Origin: an uncultured Actinomycetes bacterium
GTDB lineage: Bacteria; Actinomycetota; Actinomycetes; Nanopelagicales; Nanopelagicaceae
NCBI GenBank assembly: GCA_903839585.1
Contig: CAIMCU010000008.1
Location: forward strand, 1 to 5,108
Direction of reading: 5' to 3'
DNA: 5,108 nt
In this document: positions 1-4,175 of the stretch, piece by piece
How positions within the stretch are numbered: the first letter of the stretch is position 1
Layout: every line of letters starts with the position of its first letter
The notes under the pieces: model-generated
Databases searched by the model: none
The model's input: the letters and a program-made list of their open reading frames with translations, nothing else
Told to the model about the DNA's origin: nothing
Translations under genes and position numbers: made by a program

Positions 1-442
1 AGTACTTACGTGCCCTAATAGTTGAAATCGTTGAAGTAATAAATATAAAGATTGCGATGATCAGAGTTAGATCTAAGGTCGATGTAATCACTGAAAATGT
101 CTTCTGCTCAATCAGGCTAATTCCAGCAACCGTGGTTCGCTCTGTTTTAATGCCCTCTGCAAAAACTTGATAACCGCCAACTGGAAGATCATCAGGTACA
201 TCTATTGCAAACATGGCGTATCCAGCAGGGTTTAAACCTCGATACTTAAACTCAAGAGGTTCTATTCCTTCGCCTTCAAGGGTTAGAACCCACTTATCTG
301 TGACCGCTGTTCCAGCAAGCACGCACTCTTGAGTTCGCCCACGCTCCCATGTAACTAATGGCACTTCAGCCATAGCAGGAGCAACAGCCAGAAAGCCAAA
401 GAAGGTTGCAAGAAGTAGTGCGATAGCGGCTCTAATTTTCAT
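1..442 (-). CDS. Exported protein with signal peptide and C-terminal membrane helix (partial, runs off the window)
   Basis: Reading from ATG at 442 towards base 1 gives 147 codons with no stop, so the 3' end lies outside the window. Residues 1-25 are a classical signal peptide: MKIR, a long Ala/Leu/Phe core, then a cleavage site after AMA (23-25). Residues 26-120 look beta-rich and extracytoplasmic. They contain one cysteine (C40) and an Ig-like 'VPxDLPVGGYQVFAEG' strand near 82-97. A hydrophobic helix spans about 123-141 and is followed by Arg/Lys residues (RARK), which suggests the bulk of the protein is outside with a short or longer cytoplasmic tail. The start overlaps the 3' end of the signal peptidase gene by 11 nt in another frame and has no Shine-Dalgarno sequence, which points to translational coupling. 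I do not recognise a named family. Its position suggests it belongs to the same export or assembly unit, possibly as an anchor or accessory protein. Confidence 0.8.
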   Translation of the reverse strand, partial: MKIRAAIALLLATFFGFLAVAPAMAEVPLVTWERGRTQECVLAGTAVTDKWVLTLEGEGIEPLEFKYRGLNPAGYAMFAIDVPDDLPVGGYQVFAEGIKTERTTVAGISLIEQKTFSVITSTLDLTLIIAIFIFITSTISTIRARKY

Positions 443-1115
443 TGCGCAAGGTATCAATCACTAGCCAGAGTCCAACTATGCATGGAATCAAAATGATCAT
501 TGCTTTTGGCGTGAGCAATCGCCCAATAAAAGGAATTATCAGGAAGACAACACCGCTAATGTCGTTGCGCCCAGGCTTTTGAACATCGGGGTTCGGGTTG
601 TTATCTCCTTGAACTGTGAAGCCATTGTCGTAATCTCCACCAATAATGCGGTGGGTAAAGGTTCCAACCGACTCGCCACTAAAGCGTCGTGCGGTGTAAG
701 CAACAATGTCCCCGACCTTTGGCTCTACATTTTGTGGATTTGCCAGAATTACTACATCCCCCGCTTTAATCGTTGGCTCCATTGAGCCGGTAAGAACAAT
801 ACGTGCCTTTACAAAACCGGTTACAGATAAAGCTGAAAAAGTTAATAGGACGGCGCTCAGTACATAACCTGTATTGCGCACAATTGTCTGCATCTTCTTT
901 TGTCGAAGTTGCTGTGGAGTAACGATCCGCTCCGGCGGTGCTTGCACGAAAAGCTTGGACTTGCTCTCAACAATCTCTTGGGGCGTTATAAGCACGGTTC
1001 GCTCACCATTGTGATTGGAGATAGTTAATAACACCTTGCTCTCTGAATCATTTGACTGACCCTCAACCCAAACTTCTTCGGTATCAGATCCCTCAAATAT
1101 CTCGCGTCTTGTCAT
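432..1115 (-). CDS. Signal peptidase I, archaeal/ER/SipW type, with N-terminal extension
   Basis: This 227-aa membrane serine peptidase removes signal peptides outside the membrane. The catalytic serine is in TGSMEPT (S111), preceded by a transmembrane helix at about 82-102. Next come AGDVVI (118-123) and VGDIVAY (134-140). The usual bacterial lysine is replaced by histidine in FTHRIIG (H155). A GDNN box (170-173) supplies D171. Ser-His-Asp is the signature of the archaeal, ER and Bacillus SipW branch rather than of the Ser-Lys LepB enzymes. The C-terminus has hydrophobic stretches at about 187-199 and 205-220. The first ~78 residues are an unusual soluble extension with a beta-rich stretch near 27-44. 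The ATG lies 6 nt after the stop of the preceding EFGQG-family gene and no strong ribosome site is visible, so coupling is likely. SipW enzymes typically serve a few dedicated substrates encoded next to them; the three upstream paralogues are the obvious candidates here (inference). Confidence 0.93.
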   Translation of the reverse strand: MTRREIFEGSDTEEVWVEGQSNDSESKVLLTISNHNGERTVLITPQEIVESKSKLFVQAPPERIVTPQQLRQKKMQTIVRNTGYVLSAVLLTFSALSVTGFVKARIVLTGSMEPTIKAGDVVILANPQNVEPKVGDIVAYTARRFSGESVGTFTHRIIGGDYDNGFTVQGDNNPNPDVQKPGRNDISGVVFLIIPFIGRLLTPKAMIILIPCIVGLWLVIDTLRNEN

Positions 1116-1121
1116 GATCCA

Positions 1122-1793
1122 CTACGAGGTAGCGCCGGCTACGTGTGGCGCAGTCTGCAGAGTTATCTTGAAGACATCACTTGCATCAGCAAAGTTTGCG
1201 TATGTGTCCGCATCGAAGGTGATCTGGAATGAGCTCTGGTCGCTTGCGAACTCCGATGATTCAATATCTGTCAGAAGTTCGACATCGGTGTACTGATTAC
1301 TCATCATCGTAACTGTGGCTGAGTCTTGGAAGTAGAAACGGGTTGCGTTAAAGGCCTGATAATTTCCTGGACTTGTTGCCGTTTCCGAGAGGTTCAAGGC
1401 GGTTGTATCCGTATTTGAAAACACCTGCAGAATAAAGTCTCTACCCACGCAAGTGTCATCCACATTTTCAAGGATGATCGAATCGAGCGCAAACTTTCCA
1501 GATCCTGCGTTGTTTAAGAAGCCAGAGTAAGGAGTAACTGTGATTCCACCGTTGGTATCACAGGTTGCCTGCAAAGTTATGCCCTGTCCAAACTCGGCTT
1601 TATTTCCACCGTTGACATTGAGTGCCAAATTCGCACCGTATGCAATTCCTACTACTGCAAAGATTGTAATCATCGCCTTAACAAAAAAGCCACTAGAGCG
1701 TTCTTCCTCTTCAACTACCTCGCTATTTTCGAGGTCGTCAAAGTCATTTGACTCATCAAAGTCATCTGACCCGTGAAGATTGAGAATGTTCAT
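1122..1793 (-). CDS. EFGQG-family exported protein, paralogue 3 (acidic N-terminus)
   Basis: This 223-aa protein is related to the two genes upstream. Residues 1-33 are strikingly acidic (GSDDFDESNDFDD, then EVVEEEE) and precede a single hydrophobic helix at about 37-54, followed by ANLALNVNGG. The family box EFGQG is at 67-71. It is followed by C78, GITVTP (83-88), a GSGKFAL stretch (97-103) and C115 in TCVGRDF. A second beta-rich half (about 145-213) ends in VFKITLQ, matching VYKLTLQ at the end of the 179-aa paralogue. The two conserved cysteines probably form an extracellular disulfide (inference). No Ala-x-Ala site is as clear as in the other two; cleavage near AYGAN (51-55) is possible. 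The gene stops 6 nt before the signal peptidase gene. No convincing ribosome site is seen before the ATG. Function is unknown; it is probably a subunit of a secreted or surface structure. Confidence 0.9.
   Translation of the reverse strand: MNILNLHGSDDFDESNDFDDLENSEVVEEEERSSGFFVKAMITIFAVVGIAYGANLALNVNGGNKAEFGQGITLQATCDTNGGITVTPYSGFLNNAGSGKFALDSIILENVDDTCVGRDFILQVFSNTDTTALNLSETATSPGNYQAFNATRFYFQDSATVTMMSNQYTDVELLTDIESSEFASDQSSFQITFDADTYANFADASDVFKITLQTAPHVAGATS
1738..1770 (-). repeat. 18-bp-period imperfect tandem repeat inside a coding region
   Basis: TCAAAGTCATTTGAC (1738-1752) recurs as TCAAAGTCATCTGAC (1756-1770), 14 of 15 bases identical and offset by 18 bp. In the minus-strand protein it encodes the Asp/Phe-rich repeat SDDFDESNDFDD at residues 9-20, so the repeat unit is six codons and in frame. 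It explains part of the acidic N-terminus and looks like a small in-frame duplication. Confidence 0.7.
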
Positions 1794-1807
1794 AGTGGCA
1801 TTAGACC

Positions 1808-1919
1808 TAGTTTCTAATTAACCCTCGAAAGTCCTGATACACCTATAGGAACTGGCCGTTTCTGGCGAGTTCCTATAGGTGTAACGAACAATCGTTAAAG
1901 GGGTATTAGTTCCTAACTA
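1808..1919. repeat. Degenerate 13-bp direct repeat flanking the hairpin
   Basis: TAGTTTCTAATTA (1808-1820) and TAGTTCCTAACTA (1907-1919) agree at 11 of 13 positions and bracket the large inverted repeat almost symmetrically. The AGTTCCTA core of the second copy also occurs in the right arm of that inverted repeat (1868-1875). This may be a set of binding sites or a chance similarity in an AT-rich spacer. Confidence 0.3.
1838..1883 (-). repeat. Perfect 16-bp inverted repeat (strong hairpin) between two paralogues
   Basis: TACACCTATAGGAACT (1838-1853) is the exact reverse complement of AGTTCCTATAGGTGTA (1868-1883), with a 14-nt spacer. Within the spacer, GCC and GGC can add three more pairs after a G-G mismatch, leaving a 6-nt loop. 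Each arm also contains the self-complementary octamer CCTATAGG. It lies 41 bp after the stop of the 179-aa gene and 44 bp before the start of the 223-aa gene. On the minus strand no uridine tract follows, so it is not a textbook intrinsic terminator. It could be a U-less terminator, an mRNA-stabilising 3' hairpin, or a paired operator. A small second hairpin, TAACGA-ACAA-TCGTTA (1882-1897), abuts it. Confidence 0.85.
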
Positions 1920-1923
1920 TCTA

Positions 1924-2463
1924 TCACTGACTCTGAAGCGTTAGCTTGTAGACGGCGCCAGCAGTTGCTGATGGAGTAGTGATCGCCAAGCGAACGCCAG
2001 TCGAGGACTGATTCTCCAATGTGAACCCTGACTGAACTGTCTGTGATCCAGTCGTGGTATCAAAGCCGATTGTCGCCGATGAAACCGCGGCAGAGCTCAC
2101 AGTTGCAATCTGCAATGCGGTTGCATTTGAATCGCCGTAGGCTTGTATTGTAAATGTCTTACCGTCGCACGCAGATGCAACTCCTGCTAGTTCAATGGTC
2201 TTAAGGTTGAACTGACCATTTCCAGCAGAGTTTGCGAAGGATGCAACAGGAGTAACTGTGATTCCATCAGAGTCACAAGCGGTTGTCTGTGAGACACCCT
2301 GACCGAACTCAACGGTTCCGCCTGAGTTAAGTGAGATGTTAGCCGCAAGGGTTGAGCCAAATACCGCTACTGCGGCAACAGCTGAAAGACCAAGCAACGT
2401 CTTCGTTGAAGACTTCTTACGAGCCTTGCGCGCTGGCGCATTCTCGAAACGTAAAATTTCCAT
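1924..2463 (-). CDS. EFGQG-family exported protein, paralogue 2 (compact core form)
   Basis: At 179 aa this is the shortest paralogue and the best view of the family core. Residues 10-21 are basic (ARKARKKSSTK). A hydrophobic helix (about 22-40) follows, ending in GSTLAA before NISLN, a good signal peptidase site after A41. The EFGQG box is at 52-56, then C63, GITVTP (67-72), NGQFNLKTIEL (82-92), C99 in ACDGKTFTIQAYG, and a Ser/Thr/Ala-rich second half ending in VYKLTLQSQ. Mature length would be about 138 residues, mostly beta-strand, with one probable disulfide (C63-C99). The start is supported by AAAGGGG nine nt upstream. The gene ends in two in-frame stops in a row (TGA TAG). The best ribosome site, tandem stops and strong 3' hairpin are consistent with a highly expressed major subunit, but that is inference. 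No named function is known to me. Confidence 0.92.
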   Translation of the reverse strand: MEILRFENAPARKARKKSSTKTLLGLSAVAAVAVFGSTLAANISLNSGGTVEFGQGVSQTTACDSDGITVTPVASFANSAGNGQFNLKTIELAGVASACDGKTFTIQAYGDSNATALQIATVSSAAVSSATIGFDTTTGSQTVQSGFTLENQSSTGVRLAITTPSATAGAVYKLTLQSQ

Positions 2464-2472
2464 TATGTACTG

Positions 2473-2479
2473 CCCCTTT
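2473..2479 (-). promoter_or_regulatory. Ribosome binding site for the 179-aa gene
   Basis: AAAGGGG on the minus strand, inside AAAAAAGGGG, ends nine nt before the ATG at 2463. It can pair with the CUCCUUU anti-Shine-Dalgarno with one G-U wobble, and it supports this start. The same heptamer precedes the 232-aa gene. Confidence 0.7.
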
Positions 2480-2490
2480 TTTAACGATCG

Positions 2491-2511
2491 GAGCTACCGA
2501 TTTGGTAGCCC
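2491..2511 (-). promoter_or_regulatory. Leader hairpin upstream of the 179-aa gene
   Basis: On the minus strand GCTACC and GGTAGC form a perfect 6-bp stem around AAATC, extendable to 8 bp with one G-U pair (GGGCTACC/GGTAGCTC). It sits 27 nt upstream of the ATG and just upstream of the ribosome site without covering it. It may stabilise the 5' end of a processed mRNA; no ligand-type riboswitch fold was recognised. Confidence 0.45.
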
Positions 2512-2548
2512 TTTACTACAAGCAAGCGGTGTTACCCACTTACCTACC

Positions 2549-2579
2549 CCCGTTATTCGGTATCTCTACCGCTAACGGG
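2549..2579 (-). terminator. Hairpin just after the 232-aa gene (possible U-less terminator or processing site)
   Basis: On the minus strand CCCGTTA pairs with TAACGGG and, after a 1x2 internal loop, CGGTA pairs with TACCG around a GAGA tetraloop of the stable GNRA class, giving 12 pairs in all. It begins 5 nt after the TAA stop. What follows is G-rich (GGTAGGTAAGTGGG), not a U tract, so full termination is uncertain. Partial attenuation or RNA processing between the first and second paralogue is equally possible. No clear promoter was found in the rest of this 121-bp gap. Confidence 0.5.
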
Positions 2580-2584
2580 AACTC

Positions 2585-3283
2585 TTAATTGCCCGAAGGT
2601 TGATCCGGGTTGTCGATTGTTTCGACTGTTGTGCGGCGAACCTGTTGGCCGTCGATATTGACGGTAGTCGCACTTGGATCGAGGAAGAATGTGACATCAC
2701 CATTGCTCTGATTGAGAACGCTTCCATCGTAGATAGATGTACCTGAAACCGAGATTGCAGCCTGTGCTGCGAGGGTTCCAGAGATACTTTGACCAGTCCC
2801 TGTTAGATAAGAGAGAAGAAGTGCGGTCGAATCACTTACATTTGTAGTTGGCGGAACAGCTGGAAGGGTTACCTGAATAACCTTCGCCTCAGGAGCTGAG
2901 CCGATACCTATCTCTTTACTCTCACCGTTGATCAATCGAACACGCAGCTTTTTGCCCGCACAGTTGGCTAAGTCAACGTTGGAGACGGTCACTGTGCGCA
3001 CTCGGAAGAAGCCTGCCGAAGAGTCTTCAGGTGTTGGTGCGCCGTGCCACTCTTCGCCGAGCGCAATGTAAATCTTTTGATCACATGCGACTGCTTGCTG
3101 TGTTCCCTGTCCAAACTCGAGGTTTCCATTTCCAACGGTTACGCTCGCAGCAAAGGTGGATAGGAGAACAGGAACAAAAGCTAAGATAGAAACTCCGAAG
3201 ATAATCTTCGATTTGTACCTTCTTCCGCCACCAAATCCGGAGTTGACGGGACCGCTAAGCGGTGAATTTAGACCAGCAGCCAT
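2585..3283 (-). CDS. EFGQG-family exported protein, paralogue 1 (longest, most divergent)
   Basis: This 232-aa protein is the first gene after the promoter. A Gly/Ser/Pro-rich N-terminus (1-20) leads to a basic patch RRYKSK (21-26), a hydrophobic helix (about 27-45) and STFAA before SVTVGNG, a good cleavage site after A46. LEFGQG is at 55-60, followed by C67 in ACDQK, a variant strand IYIALGEEWHGAP where the siblings have ITVTP, then FFRVRTVTV (92-100) and C108 in NCAGKKLRVRL. The second half (about 130-220) is Ser/Thr/Ala-rich and beta-like, and the tail is polar (NPDQPSGN). The cysteine pair and EFGQG box establish kinship with the next two genes, but the extra insert around 77-90 and the longer C-terminus suggest a specialised role such as a tip, base or linker subunit (inference). 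The ATG is supported by AAAGGGG five nt upstream. Confidence 0.9.
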   Translation of the reverse strand: MAAGLNSPLSGPVNSGFGGGRRYKSKIIFGVSILAFVPVLLSTFAASVTVGNGNLEFGQGTQQAVACDQKIYIALGEEWHGAPTPEDSSAGFFRVRTVTVSNVDLANCAGKKLRVRLINGESKEIGIGSAPEAKVIQVTLPAVPPTTNVSDSTALLLSYLTGTGQSISGTLAAQAAISVSGTSIYDGSVLNQSNGDVTFFLDPSATTVNIDGQQVRRTTVETIDNPDQPSGN

Positions 3284-3286
3284 TGC

Positions 3287-3325
3287 AACCCCTTTCTACG
3301 GGTGAGCGGACAGGGGTTACCCCCC
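3287..3325 (-). promoter_or_regulatory. 5'-leader with two mutually exclusive stems, one covering the ribosome site
   Basis: In the minus-strand RNA, AACCCC (3318-3313) can pair perfectly with GGGGTT (3292-3287), which contains the core of the ribosome site. The same CCCC can instead pair with the GGGGGG run just upstream (3325-3320), across TAA. The two pairings exclude each other. This is the minimal layout of a translational on/off switch, but such short G/C runs can arise by chance and no ligand-binding domain is evident. Confidence 0.35.
3289..3295 (-). promoter_or_regulatory. Ribosome binding site for the 232-aa gene
   Basis: AAAGGGG on the minus strand ends five nt before the ATG at 3283 and fixes this start. 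Its GGGG bases are also part of an inverted repeat with an upstream CCCC tract, so access to it could be controlled by RNA folding. Confidence 0.7.
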
Positions 3326-3333
3326 GGTCGCCA

Positions 3334-3362
3334 ATCCTAGACCTACGGACTATTTTGCTCAA
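3334..3362 (-). promoter_or_regulatory. Sigma70-type promoter for the EFGQG/peptidase unit
   Basis: On the minus strand TTGAGC (3362-3357) is followed after exactly 17 nt by TAGGAT (3339-3334). This matches TTGACA/TATAAT in four and four positions, with ideal spacing. Transcription would start near 3328, giving a 5' leader of about 45 nt before the 232-aa gene. It lies wholly in the 95-bp gap after the 255-aa gene, so the three paralogues and the peptidase can be a transcription unit of their own. Confidence 0.6.
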
Positions 3363-3378
3363 AGCCGCGCCGAGGGGA

Positions 3379-4146
3379 TTACTTGAGCTTTCCCGCCCCT
3401 TTTACGGTGGAAAGCTCTAGTCCAAGCGCACGAATAGCCACCTGGGCCGAGCTTTGGGCGCTACTGCATAAAGAGGGGTCAATCTCGGCCTTAGATACTG
3501 CTACCAAAGAGATTGAGAAGGATCTTCCGGCTATCGATGTACCGTTTGAGAAAAGGAGTGCTCCACCTTCAGCGTTAAGAAGTGAAGCGATCTGGGATGT
3601 CTGTGTGACGAAGTTTAAATTCATCGTGCGGTCACCTAGTACAAAATCCCCATCCTCGATGGAGTTCTTGGCTCCGATGTCGACTCCGATTCCATTGCCC
3701 CTGACACAAGCCATTGTGTACTTAGGTGATGATCCTACGACAGATATTTGAAGAGCTGGAAGAAAAAACTTTGTTGCTCTTGGATCAACTGCGGAGTTAC
3801 GTGGAGCTTTAATCTCATAACGTGGTTGAGTCTCAAGAGCTTCAACATCGGGCTCTGCTGTGCTCAATGGTGAAGCGGAGGGTTCAATCTCAACCACCTC
3901 TACCGGTGTTGCAGAAGGTGATGGCGTTTCCGTAGTAACTGTGGTGGTCTCAACCACAATTGTGGGCTCAGCCATCGAAGGATCGCTTGCAAGCTCATCA
4001 GCCAAAGTTGGTGCGATTGCGGTTACAAAAGCCGCAAACAAACCAAGCATGGTCAATCTGGCGACTAAACGAGATGAGATTTTTTTAGCGTGCAGAGAGT
4101 CCTCAATGCGATAGCGCAAGCGATCAAAGAACTCTCTAAAAATCAT
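3379..4146 (-). CDS. Exported or membrane-anchored protein with acidic Pro/Ser/Thr linker
   Basis: This 255-aa protein has a basic cytoplasmic N-terminus (1-30, including HAKKISSRLVAR), a hydrophobic segment at about 31-47, and a possible cleavage or anchor site at APTLAD (45-50). Residues 59-105 form a low-complexity linker rich in Thr, Pro, Ser, Glu and Val (for example ETTTVTTETPSPSATP), typical of an extended wall-spanning or glycosylated stalk. Residues 108-250 form a compact domain with C147 in YTMACVRGNGIGVDIG and C227 in DPSLCSS, which may form a disulfide. The EFGQG box is absent, so it is not clearly a paralogue of the next genes, though the architecture is similar. It starts 29 nt after the ligase-like gene stops. 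No ribosome site precedes the ATG; a -10-like TATATT lies where a leaderless transcript would need it. I do not recognise the family. Proximity suggests a role in the same surface structure. Confidence 0.87.
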   Translation of the reverse strand: MIFREFFDRLRYRIEDSLHAKKISSRLVARLTMLGLFAAFVTAIAPTLADELASDPSMAEPTIVVETTTVTTETPSPSATPVEVVEIEPSASPLSTAEPDVEALETQPRYEIKAPRNSAVDPRATKFFLPALQISVVGSSPKYTMACVRGNGIGVDIGAKNSIEDGDFVLGDRTMNLNFVTQTSQIASLLNAEGGALLFSNGTSIAGRSFSISLVAVSKAEIDPSLCSSAQSSAQVAIRALGLELSTVKGAGKLK

Positions 4147-4152
4147 AGGGTA

Positions 4153-4158
4153 AATATA
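4153..4158 (-). promoter_or_regulatory. Possible -10 box for a leaderless transcript of the 255-aa gene
   Basis: TATATT on the minus strand ends seven nt before the ATG at 4146, so transcription would begin at or next to the A of the start codon. No Shine-Dalgarno sequence is present in the 29-nt gap, which fits leaderless translation as is common in actinobacteria. The -35 region (CCGTAG at 17 nt) is poor, and co-transcription with the upstream gene remains possible. Confidence 0.4.
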
Positions 4159-4175
4159 CCGGCTATTTTGCGCGC

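Noticed and set aside
1838..1883. Resemblance of AGTTCCTAT/ATAGGAACT in the inverted repeat to yeast FRT recombination half-sites
   Set aside because: The half-sites are in the opposite relative orientation, the spacer differs in length and sequence, and no recombinase gene is present. The match is short and most likely coincidental.
2525..2551. GGTAGGTAAGTGGGTAACACC resembling part of a c-di-GMP-I (GEMM) riboswitch
   Set aside because: The matching 5' half of that aptamer, with its conserved A-rich and GCAAAGCC elements, is not found upstream, so the fold cannot be assembled.
1122..3283. Type IV pilin or sortase-anchored pilin identity for the three paralogues
   Set aside because: No prepilin G|FxxxxE-type site precedes the helices and no LPXTG-like motif with a C-terminal helix is present.
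1122..3283. Lipoprotein identity for the exported proteins
   Set aside because: No cysteine follows the hydrophobic cores in a lipobox; the conserved cysteines lie well inside the mature domains.
3383..3751. Plus-strand open frame of 122 codons, and other plus-strand frames (for example 3860-4114, 1540-1776, 2336-2588)
   Set aside because: They lie opposite or largely opposite clear minus-strand genes, are low-complexity mirror images of them, lack ribosome sites and show no recognisable domains.
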